From Bacteroidota bacterium (GTDB lineage: Bacteria > Bacteroidota > Bacteroidia > Cytophagales > Cytophagaceae): 64,000 nucleotides of DNA. Made by a program: the position numbers and the translations under genes. Where the stretch lies: positions 248,001 to 312,000 of the forward strand of contig JAEWYS010000008.1 in the NCBI GenBank assembly GCA_023458555.1, given 5' to 3'. Of this stretch, positions 33,142-41,995 are shown one piece after another. The stretch's first letter is position 1, and every line of letters starts with the position of its first letter. The notes under the pieces were generated by a model that did no database searches, was not told where the DNA came from, and worked only from the letters and a program-made list of their open reading frames with translations.

Positions 33142-34005
33142 ATGAGACAGCTTAAAATTAGTAAACAAATAACGAATAGAGAAAGCCAATCTCTTGATAA
33201 GTACCTTCAGGAGATTGGAAAAGTTGACTTACTCACACCTGATGAAGAGGTTGAACTGGCAAGAAGAATACGTGAAGGTGACCAGCTTGCATTAGAGAAA
33301 TTAACAAAAGCCAACCTGCGCTTTGTTGTTTCTGTTTCCAAGCAGTATCAGAATCAGGGTCTCACTCTTGGTGATTTGATAAATGAAGGGAATCTGGGGC
33401 TGATTAAAGCAGCCCAGCGTTTTGACGAAACGAGAGGATTTAAGTTTATTTCTTATGCAGTCTGGTGGATCAGGCAGTCTATTCTCCAGGCCTTGGCCGA
33501 ACAGTCACGTATTGTCCGGTTGCCATTAAACCGGGTTGGTTCACTCAATAAAATTTCCAAAACGTTCTCCGATCTGGAGCAGAAATATGAAAGAGAGCCT
33601 TCGCCGGAAGAACTGGCAGAGGTTCTTGAGCTATCGGCTGATGAAGTCGTTGATACACTTAAGATATCCGGGAAACATGTTTCCATGGATGCTCCGTTTA
33701 TTCAGGGAGAAGAGAACAGTTTGCTGGATGTGCTTGAAAATGACGGTGAGGTAAAGCCTGATTTTGGCTTAATGAATGACTCTCTGCGCAGGGAAGTCAT
33801 GCGTACCTTGTCCACACTTACCCAACGGGAAGCCGATGTAGTCACATTATACTTCGGGTTAAATGGCGAAAGTCCGCTGACATTGGAAGAGATAGGTGAA
33901 CGCTTCGGTCTCACCAGAGAAAGAGTACGACAAATCAAAGAAAAAGCGATAAGGAGACTCCGGCATTCATCCAGAAGTAAGCCCCTAAAACCTTATCTTG
34001 GTTAA
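33142..34005 (+). CDS. rpoD: Primary RNA polymerase sigma factor (RpoD, Bacteroidota type)
   Basis: At 287 residues this is the short primary sigma factor of Bacteroidota, lacking region 1.1 and the large non-conserved insertion. Region 1.2 begins at SLDKYLQEIGKVDLLT; region 2 holds NLRFVVSVSKQYQNQGL and GFKFISYAVWWIRQSIL; region 4.2 is LTLEEIGERFGLTRERVRQI. Proteins of this type recognise TTTG / TAnnTTTG promoters, which recur in this window. It stands downstream of pnp with a 103-nt gap and has its own terminator. Confidence 0.97.
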   Translation: MRQLKISKQITNRESQSLDKYLQEIGKVDLLTPDEEVELARRIREGDQLALEKLTKANLRFVVSVSKQYQNQGLTLGDLINEGNLGLIKAAQRFDETRGFKFISYAVWWIRQSILQALAEQSRIVRLPLNRVGSLNKISKTFSDLEQKYEREPSPEELAEVLELSADEVVDTLKISGKHVSMDAPFIQGEENSLLDVLENDGEVKPDFGLMNDSLRREVMRTLSTLTQREADVVTLYFGLNGESPLTLEEIGERFGLTRERVRQIKEKAIRRLRHSSRSKPLKPYLG

Positions 34006-34019
34006 TAATGCGCAAATGC

Positions 34020-34041
34020 AGCCCCGCCAAGGGGCTTTTTT
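34020..34041 (+). terminator. Rho-independent terminator of rpoD
   Basis: A short GC stem (GCCCC at 34021-34025 with GGGGC at 34031-34035), a 5-nt loop and six T residues lie 15 nt after the stop. Confidence 0.85.
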
Positions 34042-34050
34042 ATTAGTGAC

Positions 34051-34068
34051 TTGGCAGACGGATTGCAT
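34051..34068 (+). promoter_or_regulatory. Sigma-54-like -24/-12 promoter upstream of trxB
   Basis: TTGGCAG-ACGGA-TTGCAT matches the sigma-54 consensus TTGGCAC-N5-TTGCA except for one base (G for C). GG and GC are separated by exactly 10 nt. The predicted start near 34078 lies 44 nt before the trxB ATG and just after the rpoD terminator, a sensible promoter position. Confidence 0.5.
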
Positions 34069-34121
34069 CAAAAGGCTTGTTTCAACAGTTTATTTTACGA
34101 AATTCGCTAAAAAAAAGAATT

Positions 34122-35060
34122 ATGTCAGAAGAAAAAACCGGTTGTTTAATTATAGGATCAGGTCCGGCCGGCTATACTGCAGCTATTTATGCTGCAAGGG
34201 CCGGCATGAAACCAATTATGTATCAGGGGCCCCAACCCGGTGGTCAGTTAATGATTACTAACGATGTTGAGAACTTTCCTGGCTATCCCGAAGGGGTTAT
34301 GGGCCCTCAGATGATGGAAGATTTCAAAAGACAGGCAGAACGTTTCGGAACAGATATTCGTTACGGAATTGCTACCAAAGTTGACTTTTCCGGACCTGTA
34401 CATAAGGTTATTGTTGATGATAGTCATCTGATCCTGACGGATACAGTGATCATCTCTACAGGAGCTTCTGCCAAATGGCTTGGGATAGAGTCTGAGGCGA
34501 GGCTGAACGGGAAAGGAGTTTCTGCATGCGCTGTCTGTGATGGCTTTTTCTTCAGAGGACAGGATGTAGCAATTATAGGAGCTGGAGATACAGCATGTGA
34601 AGAGGCTACTTACCTGTCAAAACTTTGTAAGAAAGTTTATATGATCGTTCGCAGGGATGAAATGAGGGCATCTAATATTATGCAAAAAAGAGTTCTGAAT
34701 ACGCCCAATATCGAAGTTTTGTGGAATACAGAGACTGAAGAAATTCTGGGGGATGATGAAGTAAACGGAGTTCGTGTTCGCAACAAACAAACGGGAGAAC
34801 TTAAAGAATTGGACATCAGCGGTTTTTTTGTTGCTATCGGACATCAGCCCAATACAGATGTATTCAAAGACTGGATTGAAATGGACGAAAATGGTTATAT
34901 AAAAACTATTCCGGGAAGTACCAGAACAAATATAGAAGGAGTATTTGCCTGCGGTGATGCACAGGATCATGTCTACCGCCAGGCGGTCACGGCTGCTGGT
35001 ACTGGTTGTATGGCTGCCCTGGATGCAGAACGCTTCCTGGCTGCAAAAGAGTTGGTCTAG
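34122..35060 (+). CDS. trxB: Thioredoxin-disulfide reductase TrxB
   Basis: I use the ATG giving MSEEKTGCLIIGSGPAG (312 residues), since the earlier TTG lies at the predicted transcription start. FAD-binding GSGPAG (12-17), the redox pair C136/C139 in CAVCDG, NADPH-binding GAGDTA (153-158) and the C-terminal FAD motif (GVFACGDAQDH, QAVTAAGTGCMAAL) are all present. It reduces thioredoxin with NADPH; a thioredoxin is encoded about 7 kb downstream. The upstream sequence contains a sigma-54-like promoter, and an M23 peptidase gene follows 9 nt after the stop. Confidence 0.95.
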   Translation: MSEEKTGCLIIGSGPAGYTAAIYAARAGMKPIMYQGPQPGGQLMITNDVENFPGYPEGVMGPQMMEDFKRQAERFGTDIRYGIATKVDFSGPVHKVIVDDSHLILTDTVIISTGASAKWLGIESEARLNGKGVSACAVCDGFFFRGQDVAIIGAGDTACEEATYLSKLCKKVYMIVRRDEMRASNIMQKRVLNTPNIEVLWNTETEEILGDDEVNGVRVRNKQTGELKELDISGFFVAIGHQPNTDVFKDWIEMDENGYIKTIPGSTRTNIEGVFACGDAQDHVYRQAVTAAGTGCMAALDAERFLAAKELV

Positions 35061-35069
35061 TTATTCGAG

Positions 35070-36083
35070 ATGCGATACTATTTATTTAGCTTACTGTTAT
35101 TCACAGGTATTATATATTCCGGATACGGGCAGGAACAAGATCCGAAAAAGTATAAAGACTTTTTTCAGATTAAAGCTCCTGCTATCCAATATTCAGAACC
35201 GGATACGGAAGAAATTTTGTTTGAAGATGAGATTGTAAACGATCAGGGGCAGGCCATATATTTCAATCCTGAGCGGGAGTTAACCCTGCTTGAGGAAGAA
35301 GACAGCACAACTGTACAGGAAGAGGATTTTAGTATTGTCGAAGTTACAGAAGAAATGCGAATGGACTGTGTATGGGTGACAATTGCGGAATATTATGCCA
35401 TTTGGGACTCTCGCACAGTAAACCCCTATAAAGTTGACCCCACTTCCTACAAAGATACGATTGCTTTCCAGCTGTATGACAGCCTCAACAATATGATGTG
35501 GTCAATGCCACTCAATGACTGCCGGATAAATTCTGCCTTCGGTATGAGACACTGGCGCTGGCATTATGGCACAGACCTTCATCTTATTACAGGTGACCCT
35601 GTATATGCATCATTTGACGGCATAGTACGGATTAATCGATATGATGGCGGAGGGTACGGAAATTATGTTCTCGTGAGGCATTATAATGGTTTGGAAACGC
35701 TATACGGGCACCTGAGCGAAAGCAAGGTAAAAGTCGGACAGCTTGTAAAAGCAGGCGAAATTATCGGACTGGGTGGCAACACAGGCAGGAGCACCGGGCC
35801 CCATCTGCATTATGAAGTCCGCTATGAAGGCAATGCCATTGATCCGCATATTGTTTTTGATTTTCCGAATAACCGTCTCAATAATTCAACCTTTAACCTG
35901 ACTCCGGAACATTTTGATTATGTTCGTGTAGCAAGACAGGTTGTATATCATCGGATACGATCAGGCGAAACGCTGAGCGGACTCAGTAAAAAATATCGCG
36001 TTCCCGTAAGTACAATATGTCGTCTGAATAATATATCTACCAAAACAGTCCTTCGCATAGGACAAAGAATCAGGATTCGGTAA
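35070..36083 (+). CDS. M23 peptidase with C-terminal LysM domain
   Basis: The 337-residue protein has a signal peptide (MRYYLFSLLLFTGIIYSGYGQ), an acidic N-terminal region, a LytM/M23 domain at about 155-260 and a LysM domain at about 296-337 (YHRIRSGETLSGLSKKY). Zinc ligands are visible: H165 and D169 in HYGTDL, and H247 in GPHLHYEV, with LYGHL before it, so the enzyme looks catalytically intact. It likely cuts peptide bridges in peptidoglycan and binds glycan through LysM. It starts 9 nt after trxB, with bshB1 42 nt downstream. Confidence 0.92.
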   Translation: MRYYLFSLLLFTGIIYSGYGQEQDPKKYKDFFQIKAPAIQYSEPDTEEILFEDEIVNDQGQAIYFNPERELTLLEEEDSTTVQEEDFSIVEVTEEMRMDCVWVTIAEYYAIWDSRTVNPYKVDPTSYKDTIAFQLYDSLNNMMWSMPLNDCRINSAFGMRHWRWHYGTDLHLITGDPVYASFDGIVRINRYDGGGYGNYVLVRHYNGLETLYGHLSESKVKVGQLVKAGEIIGLGGNTGRSTGPHLHYEVRYEGNAIDPHIVFDFPNNRLNNSTFNLTPEHFDYVRVARQVVYHRIRSGETLSGLSKKYRVPVSTICRLNNISTKTVLRIGQRIRIR

Positions 36084-36125
36084 CTTCGAATCCTTTTCTC
36101 ATATATTTCCTCATACGTTACTTTC

Positions 36126-36854
36126 ATGAAACTCGATTTGTTAGTGTTAGCAGCTCATCCGGATGATGCTGAGCTGTGTTGTGCAGGCACCATTCTTTCC
36201 TTTACAGCACAAGGAAAAAAAGCCGGTATTGTAGATCTTACCAAGGGAGAATTGGGAACAAGAGGTACCATTGAAGACCGAGCCGCCGAAGCGGCAGAAG
36301 CCGCTCAAATCCTGGGTTTGTCAGTCAGAGAAAATCTTGGCCTGGCTGATGGTTTTTTCGAAGAGGAGAAGGATTCCCTACTTAAAATAATTTCAGCAAT
36401 CAGAAGATATAGACCCGATATTATTCTGACGAATGCTCTTTATGACAGGCATCCGGATCATGGGCGAGGTGGAAATCTTGTCTCGCGGGCATGCTTTTTA
36501 TCCGGACTTTCTAAAATAGAAACTCTTGACGATCATAATAACATTCAGGAATTATGGCGCCCGTCCCAGGTTTATCATTTTATCCAGGACAGGTATATAA
36601 AACCTGATTTTGTGGTTGACATTAGTGATTTCTGGCCACAAAAAGCCCAAGCGATCAGAGCTTTCAAAACACAGTTTTATACTCCGGGCATGGCTGGCGG
36701 GCCTCAAACCTATATATCTACTCCGGAGTTTTTTACCTTTATTGAAGCCAGAGCTCTCGAACTCGGGCATAGTATCGGTGCCCGATATGGCGAAGGATTT
36801 AATACCGATCAGGGAAGGCACATCGGCATCAGAGACCTGAGCCAGCTGCTATAG
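36126..36854 (+). CDS. bshB1: Bacillithiol biosynthesis deacetylase BshB1
   Basis: The 242-residue LmbE-like protein has the zinc motif HPDD (11-14) within LAAHPDDAELCCAG and the second motif HPDH (109-112). KGELGTRGT and the C-terminal GARYGEGF fit the BshB1 branch. It deacetylates N-acetylglucosaminyl-malate in bacillithiol synthesis. Finding it implies that this organism uses bacillithiol as a low-molecular-weight thiol, relevant to the persulfide dioxygenase encoded later in the window. It may share a transcript with trxB and the M23 gene. Confidence 0.9.
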   Translation: MKLDLLVLAAHPDDAELCCAGTILSFTAQGKKAGIVDLTKGELGTRGTIEDRAAEAAEAAQILGLSVRENLGLADGFFEEEKDSLLKIISAIRRYRPDIILTNALYDRHPDHGRGGNLVSRACFLSGLSKIETLDDHNNIQELWRPSQVYHFIQDRYIKPDFVVDISDFWPQKAQAIRAFKTQFYTPGMAGGPQTYISTPEFFTFIEARALELGHSIGARYGEGFNTDQGRHIGIRDLSQLL

Positions 36855-36876
36855 AAAGCCAATCGCCCGGTTATTG

Positions 36877-37527
36877 CTATGGCGCTATCCGTCTTATAAT
36901 CCAATGCTGATCTTCCAGAGTGAATGTCAGCCTGTCATGCAGGCGACTTGGGCGTCCCTGCCAAAATTCGAAATAATCAGGTACCAGATTATAGCCACCC
37001 CATATTTGCGGGCAGGGTATAATCTGATCCTGCCATTGCTGTTCCTGTTCCTTTACCTTTTCCTCCAGCTCTTTTTTTTCTATAAGCTGACTCTGAGGCG
37101 ATCCCCATGCACCTATCTGACTTCCGCGTGGACGACTGCTAAAATATTCATTGGATTCTTGCCTTGATGTATAACTGATAATGCCCTCAATACGAACCTG
37201 TCTCTCCAGTTCAGGCCAAAAAAAATTAATAGCAGCATAATGATTCTTCTCCAGTGCCCGTCCTTTTCGGCTTGAATAATTGGTGAAAAACACAAAACCC
37301 TTCTCACTAAACCCCTTCAGAAGGACAATCCGCGAGCTTGGACGATTGCTTTCATCCACTGTGGCCAGATTCATTGCAGTCGGTTCCGGCACACATGACT
37401 TTATCGCTTCATCCATCCATAGGCCAAACTGTACAAAGGGATTTCTGTCTATAGTATTTTCAAGAAGCTCACGGCTGGTATATTCCTGACGAATATGCGC
37501 CAATGCCTTATTTTCACTCAGATTCAT
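36877..37527 (-). CDS. pdxH: Pyridoxamine 5'-phosphate oxidase
   Basis: I take the ATG giving MNLSENKALAHIRQEY (216 residues); a TTG two codons upstream is an alternative. Family features are PSSRIVLLKGFSEKGFVFFTNYSSRKG (FMN and substrate contacts), INFFWPELERQVRIEG, and the C-terminal FWQGRPSRLHDRLTF. It oxidises pyridoxamine or pyridoxine 5'-phosphate to PLP with FMN. It is convergent with bshB1 and stands alone. Confidence 0.95.
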   Translation of the reverse strand: MNLSENKALAHIRQEYTSRELLENTIDRNPFVQFGLWMDEAIKSCVPEPTAMNLATVDESNRPSSRIVLLKGFSEKGFVFFTNYSSRKGRALEKNHYAAINFFWPELERQVRIEGIISYTSRQESNEYFSSRPRGSQIGAWGSPQSQLIEKKELEEKVKEQEQQWQDQIIPCPQIWGGYNLVPDYFEFWQGRPSRLHDRLTFTLEDQHWIIRRIAP

Positions 37528-37685
37528 ATACAAATTTACTTAATATGCCATTTATAAATTCAGACATTTTTGAAATATTATTAGTTTTTTTTATAGTTAA
37601 CAATGAATATTTTAGTTTTTTTGTGCACTAAATTGATTATTATTATATTCAATACGATGTTAACCAGATCTTATACGATATAAAG

Positions 37686-38231
37686 ATGGTCGGGAAAGGT
37701 AAGCTGTTGATTGCGGAACCCTTTTTAGGCGATCCTAATTTCGAACGAAGTGTAATATTGTTATGTGAGGATGATGAAAACGGAACGTTAGGCCTGGTAT
37801 TGAACAAGCCATCGGCTCTGAAAGTAAATGATGTCCTGGAAGACATGAATGAATTTAATCAGCCATTATACATCGGTGGTCCGGTCGATCAGGATTGTGT
37901 AAACTTTATATATACCGGGATCAATGTTGTTGATGACTCGGTGGAAATCAGCGATGGAGTATTTATGGGTGGGGACTTTGATCAGCTTTTTGAGCTTGCC
38001 AGATTCGGAAAAGTGAATCCTGACAATTTTCGATTTTTTTTGGGATATAGTGGTTGGGATGTCAATCAGTTAACTATGGAAATGAATGAAAAAACCTGGA
38101 TTGTAGGAAATACCAGTTTACATGAGGTTCTGCTAATGGCCCCGCCGTTGATGTGGCACAACATACTAAAAAGTATGGGTGGCAAATACAAAATGTATTC
38201 GAATTATCCTATTGACCCACGGTTAAATTAA
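37686..38231 (+). CDS. YqgE/AlgH family protein
   Basis: The 181-residue protein shows the DUF179 pattern: GKLLIAEPFLGDPNFERSVILLCEDDENGTLGLVLNKP, then YIGGPVDQDCVNFIYT, then RFFLGYSGWDVNQLTMEM. The family fold is known but its biochemical role is not; AlgH was named for alginate regulation in Pseudomonas. An A/T-rich 150-nt gap precedes it and the DUF349 gene follows 21 nt later. Confidence 0.9.
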   Translation: MVGKGKLLIAEPFLGDPNFERSVILLCEDDENGTLGLVLNKPSALKVNDVLEDMNEFNQPLYIGGPVDQDCVNFIYTGINVVDDSVEISDGVFMGGDFDQLFELARFGKVNPDNFRFFLGYSGWDVNQLTMEMNEKTWIVGNTSLHEVLLMAPPLMWHNILKSMGGKYKMYSNYPIDPRLN

Positions 38232-38252
38232 AAGCCTATAAAATCTACCATT

Positions 38253-40076
38253 ATGCAATCCGATAAAGAACTTGCCCAAAATCCAGATTTGGTACAAGAT
38301 GAACTTCAATCAGTGAATCTTGAGGAACATCATGATGATTTGAATGATGATGATCATACCTTCCCTGACATTTCCAGCTACTCCAAACAAGATCTTTTAG
38401 AAGAACTTAAGAATCTTACTCTTAGCGCTGGTTTACAGAAAGTCACCGCTTTCATGAGGGATCTCAAACAACATTTTGACGATATTCTTGACAGTGAACG
38501 TCGTGAAGCAAGAGACCAGTTTTTGCATGATGGTGGTCTGGAAGAAGATTTTCAGCTGAAGAAGGATGATCTTACCCTTACATTTGAAAAGTTGTATGGA
38601 AAACTTCGTTCTGAAATAACAGACAAACTAGCCTCTCTCGAAGAAGAAAAGGAAAAAAACCTTCGTATCAAAAACAATATTCTCGATAAACTGAGAGAGC
38701 TTACTTCCGGAGAAGAAACTTCGTCCAGCCTGTCGCAATTTAAGGAATTACAGAACGAATGGAGAAATATAGGAGCTGTACCCATTGCTTATTCAAAAGA
38801 AATATGGGCTAATTACAACGCCCTGGTTGAAATGTTCTATAATAACCGTAGTATCTATTTTGAACTGAAAGAGCTTGACCGGAAAAAAAATCTTGAATCC
38901 AAGATCGATATTATTGAAAAAGCAGAACAGCTAAGCAAGGAAGAAAATATCGGAGAGGCAATAAAGGAGCTAAAAAAGCTTCATGAAGAATATAAACTGG
39001 TCGGGCCGGTTCCAAAAGAAGAACAAGAAGTATTATGGAGCAGATTTAAGCTGGCATCAGATCAGATATATCAAAAAAGGAATGAATTCAATGCCCTTCA
39101 TAAAAAGGTTCAGGAAGAAAACCTTGCAAAAAAGAAAGAATTGATCGAAGCGCTTAAGGCTTATGAAACTTATGATTCTTCTGATATCAAAGGCTGGAAA
39201 GAAAAAACCAGTGAGCTTCTTGAAATACAAAATTCATGGAAAAATACGGGACCGGTTCCCAAGGAAGTGACAAAGTCAATTTCAAGAGAGTTCTGGTCGA
39301 TATATAAAGGATTTTTCAGAAAGAAAGATGTATTTTTCAAATCACTGGAACTTCAAAAAGCAGAGAATCTGAAAAAGAAGCAGGAATTGTGCGAAGCTGC
39401 AGAAGCACTTATGCATAGTGATGATATAGCAGCCACTACTGAATTATTGAAAAAGCTTCAGGCAGACTGGAGTAAAATCGGAGCAGTTCCCATCAAGGAG
39501 AAAGATACCATTTTTAAGCGGTTCAACTCTGCCTGTGATCACTTTTTCAACAGAAAGCGGGCACTTTTCGCGGAACAGGAGAAAGAATATGAAGAAAACC
39601 TGAAAAGGAAATATGAGGTAATTAACAAAATTAAGCAGCTTGCCTCCGATAATTCCAATAATTCAGATGACATCAGAGACTTGCAGGAAGAGTTTAACTC
39701 CATAGGCTTTGTCCCCAAAAATTCGATTAAAGAAGTAAAAGAGCGCTATAAGGAAGCCGTTGAAAATTTCTTAAAGAATCTGGAAGGAGCAGAGGGCAAT
39801 GACAATAAAGGGAACCTTAAGCTTGAGCTGGAAGTAGCGGCATTGAAAAGCAGCCCGGATGCCCGCAAAAAGCTTAATAAGAAGGAAAGTGACGTATTGA
39901 AAAAAATTCAGAGCCTTAAAGCTGATATCCAATCCTGGAATACCAATATTGATTTCTTTGCCAGCTCGGCAAATGCAGAAAAGCTCAAAGCACAGGTTCT
40001 TCGGAATATTGAGAATGCCCGGAAAGAATTACAGGAGCTGGAGGAGCAGCTGGATATTATTCGAAATACTCAATAA
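38253..40076 (+). CDS. DUF349 repeat protein
   Basis: The 607-residue protein is almost wholly helical and highly charged. It contains five copies of the DUF349 motif: WRNIGAVP, YKLVGPVP, WKNTGPVP, WSKIGAVP and FNSIGFVP, each followed by a basic helix. The C-terminal ~80 residues are predicted coiled coil (LEEQLDII). There is no signal peptide. DUF349 proteins are common in Bacteroidota and Actinobacteria, and the function is unknown. It follows the YqgE gene closely, and a 78-aa gene lies 56 nt downstream. Confidence 0.88.
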   Translation: MQSDKELAQNPDLVQDELQSVNLEEHHDDLNDDDHTFPDISSYSKQDLLEELKNLTLSAGLQKVTAFMRDLKQHFDDILDSERREARDQFLHDGGLEEDFQLKKDDLTLTFEKLYGKLRSEITDKLASLEEEKEKNLRIKNNILDKLRELTSGEETSSSLSQFKELQNEWRNIGAVPIAYSKEIWANYNALVEMFYNNRSIYFELKELDRKKNLESKIDIIEKAEQLSKEENIGEAIKELKKLHEEYKLVGPVPKEEQEVLWSRFKLASDQIYQKRNEFNALHKKVQEENLAKKKELIEALKAYETYDSSDIKGWKEKTSELLEIQNSWKNTGPVPKEVTKSISREFWSIYKGFFRKKDVFFKSLELQKAENLKKKQELCEAAEALMHSDDIAATTELLKKLQADWSKIGAVPIKEKDTIFKRFNSACDHFFNRKRALFAEQEKEYEENLKRKYEVINKIKQLASDNSNNSDDIRDLQEEFNSIGFVPKNSIKEVKERYKEAVENFLKNLEGAEGNDNKGNLKLELEVAALKSSPDARKKLNKKESDVLKKIQSLKADIQSWNTNIDFFASSANAEKLKAQVLRNIENARKELQELEEQLDIIRNTQ

Positions 40077-40132
40077 GCAGCTTCCATAAACCTTTCTCAT
40101 GCTGTTCCGGTTTTACTAAAAAGTAGAATAGT

Positions 40133-40369
40133 ATGACTCAGCTGGAGAATGATTTGTTTTGGGAGATGGTACGCACTATCAGGCTTTTGGGTGGTAAATC
40201 GGATATCACGGATGCTCTTGGGGTAATGAGAAGCGAAATGCCCAGTAGTGAAGCTTTAAAAGAAGCTTATATTCAGGTAAAATGCTGGAATGACAAAGTT
40301 GAAAAGAAGGTTTCCGGTAAGCATGAAAATCCAATTTATAAAGAATTGAAGGAAGATATTACATGCTGA
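40133..40369 (+). CDS. Small conserved hypothetical protein, 78 aa
   Basis: The product is short, soluble and mostly helical (NDLFWEMVRTIRLLGGKSDITDALGVMR), with a charged C-terminus. I do not recognise a family. It starts with ATG, follows the DUF349 gene by 56 nt and ends just before a long perfect inverted repeat that serves as its terminator. Confidence 0.55.
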   Translation: MTQLENDLFWEMVRTIRLLGGKSDITDALGVMRSEMPSSEALKEAYIQVKCWNDKVEKKVSGKHENPIYKELKEDITC

Positions 40370-40382
40370 AACATAAACACTG

Positions 40383-40413
40383 GCAAAAAATCAGGTAATA
40401 CCTGATTTTTTGC
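40383..40413. terminator. Perfect 31-nt inverted repeat, bidirectional terminator
   Basis: Two 15-nt arms (GCAAAAAATCAGGTA and its exact complement) surround a single A. It separates the convergent 78-aa and DUF1653 genes. The A and T runs in the arms allow termination in either direction. Confidence 0.75.
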
Positions 40414-40416
40414 TTA

Positions 40417-40632
40417 TCAGACATCCGATTCTTCTGTATATTGGAAACGGACCTGCCATACGCCATTATAGAAGACCTCTTCCTCAAACATAGTTTTGGG
40501 ACGTACCCAGACAGACTGATCTCCGTATAATGTCTGATAAACAACCAGCTCTTCATTCGTCTCTGAATGCCTGGCAAGACATATTACTTTGTAATAGCCG
40601 CCTTTATAATGTTTATACAAACCTGTTTTCAT
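40417..40632 (-). CDS. DUF1653 domain protein
   Basis: The 71-residue protein is a single DUF1653 domain: GLYKHYKGGYYKVICLARHSE, ELVVYQTLYGDQSVWVRP, MFEEEVFYNG and a closing RFQY. The small beta-rich domain is widespread with unknown function. It is divergent from the cold-shock gene across a 68-nt gap. Confidence 0.85.
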   Translation of the reverse strand: MKTGLYKHYKGGYYKVICLARHSETNEELVVYQTLYGDQSVWVRPKTMFEEEVFYNGVWQVRFQYTEESDV

Positions 40633-40700
40633 TTTTTTTTAATAACCAAAACAATCTTCCTATTCAACGGTTATTGTTCTACAATTCAATTTATTATTTT

Positions 40701-40892
40701 ATGCAAAAAGGTACAATCAAATTTTTTAATGAGTCTAAAGGTTTTGGATTTATTAAACCAGAAATTCCCGGAAATGACATTTTTGTGCATTCTTCAGGTC
40801 TGATCGATCAGGTTCGTCAGAATGACCAGGTTAAATTTGAAGTAGAAAAGGGAAAAAAAGGACTTAATGCCGTAAAGGTTCAGGTAATATAA
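40701..40892 (+). CDS. Cold-shock protein (CspA family)
   Basis: The 63-residue protein begins MQKGTIKFFNESKGFGFIKPE, with RNP1 (KGFGFI) and RNP2 (DIFVHSS) intact, so it should bind single-stranded nucleic acid. It is an RNA chaperone type that may act in cold adaptation or growth. The start is fixed by the ATG at MQKGT; the frame opens further upstream but without homology. The leader contains AATAACC...GGTTATT, which could form a hairpin. A strong terminator follows. Confidence 0.93.
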   Translation: MQKGTIKFFNESKGFGFIKPEIPGNDIFVHSSGLIDQVRQNDQVKFEVEKGKKGLNAVKVQVI

Positions 40893-40941
40893 AGTAAAAC
40901 ACATGTTCTCTGACATGTAGTAGCGTACATATTGCTTTAGC

Positions 40942-40978
40942 AAAAAAGGCTCCCGTGAATTCTCAAGGAGCCTTTTTT
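40942..40978. terminator. Bidirectional terminator between csp and efp
   Basis: A perfect 12-bp stem (AAAAAAGGCTCC at 40942-40953 with its complement at 40967-40978) and a 13-nt loop. A and T runs at both ends suit the convergent csp and efp genes. Confidence 0.8.
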
Positions 40979-40995
40979 AATTATTCTTGAGATAA

Positions 40996-41562
40996 TTATT
41001 TTTTAACCCGCTCTACATACTCGCTCGTACGTGTATCTATTTTAATAATTTCTCCCATATCTACAAAAAGCGGAACACTGATTTCTGCTCCGGTTTCAAG
41101 GGTTGCCGGCTTTAGTGTTCTGGTAGCAGTGTCCCCTTTTATCCCTGGTTCGGTATAGGTAACTTCCAGTTCAACAAAGGTGGGAGGTTCGGCAAAAACC
41201 GCCTCATCATTATCATCAAACTGAATAGTTACTATCATATTTTCTTTAAGAAACTTCAATGCATCACCAAACAGCTCTGCCGCAATCGGTAACTGCTCAT
41301 AGGTTTCATTGTCCATACACATTAATGCATTTCCTTCTTTATATAAGAACTGCATTTCTTTGGTCTGAACTTTTACCAGATCAATTTTTTCACCGGATCT
41401 GAATCTGATTTCTGATTGTTTTCCGGTTTTAACGTTACGTCCTTTGACCTGATACTGCGCCTGACCTTTTCCAGGAGTAATATGAACAGATTCAAGAACC
41501 TGTATTAACTCATTATTATAGCGTAGAAACGCTCCTCTTGATAAATCTGAAGTAGTTGCCAT
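40996..41562 (-). CDS. efp: Translation elongation factor P
   Basis: The 188-residue protein has the three EF-P domains: the KOW-like N-domain with the tip TPGKGQAQ, and two OB-like domains ending VPLFVDMGEIIKIDTRT. The tip residue is K32, the position that is modified with lysine in enteric bacteria. EF-P relieves ribosome stalling at polyproline. A promoter with consensus boxes lies upstream. Confidence 0.96.
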   Translation of the reverse strand: MATTSDLSRGAFLRYNNELIQVLESVHITPGKGQAQYQVKGRNVKTGKQSEIRFRSGEKIDLVKVQTKEMQFLYKEGNALMCMDNETYEQLPIAAELFGDALKFLKENMIVTIQFDDNDEAVFAEPPTFVELEVTYTEPGIKGDTATRTLKPATLETGAEISVPLFVDMGEIIKIDTRTSEYVERVKK

Positions 41563-41584
41563 AAAATCGATTTCACTAAAGCGA

Positions 41585-41616
41585 CAAAAATAGTTACTCT
41601 GTATCTAATCCCCAAA
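41585..41616 (-). promoter_or_regulatory. -33/-7 promoter of efp
   Basis: On the minus strand TTTG (41613-41616), a 20-nt spacer and TATTTTTG (41585-41592) match the Bacteroidota consensus exactly. The predicted start is about 16 nt before the efp ATG. Confidence 0.65.
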
Positions 41617-41695
41617 ACATTTTGCAGCGATTAAACAGTAAACTATCTCAACTTTATTTTTTATATTGACTCCTCACGATTAAATATTTGCCTCT

Positions 41696-41995
41696 ATGCA
41701 ACCTGCTTTCTCAGATCTGATACAATCGGAGCTACCTGTTCTCATCGATTTCTATGCTGAATGGTGCGGTCCCTGCAAAGCTATCGAACCGGAAATGGCC
41801 AGACTTTCCCGGGATATGAGAGACAAAGTAACTATTATAAAAATTGATGTAGAAAAATACCTTCAGGAAGCCCTGCATTATGAAGTGCGCGGTGTTCCAA
41901 CCTTTGTTCTGATAAAAGACGGACAGGTAATATGGAAAGAAGCAGGTGTTTTAAATTACCAACAGCTTCATCAGATTCTTTCTGAATATATTTAG
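41696..41995 (+). CDS. Thioredoxin
   Basis: The 99-residue protein is a plain thioredoxin fold with the active site WCGPCK in FYAEWCGPCKAIEP and the cis-Pro region GVPTFVLIKDG. No signal peptide, so it is cytoplasmic and a likely partner of TrxB encoded about 7 kb upstream. Its stop overlaps the convergent kup stop by 4 nt. Confidence 0.92.
   Translation: MQPAFSDLIQSELPVLIDFYAEWCGPCKAIEPEMARLSRDMRDKVTIIKIDVEKYLQEALHYEVRGVPTFVLIKDGQVIWKEAGVLNYQQLHQILSEYI

Noticed and set aside
37531..37538. Exact -7 box TAAATTTG (minus strand) before pdxH
   Set aside because: It would place the start almost on the ATG, giving a leaderless transcript, and no -33 TTG is present. Too weak to list.
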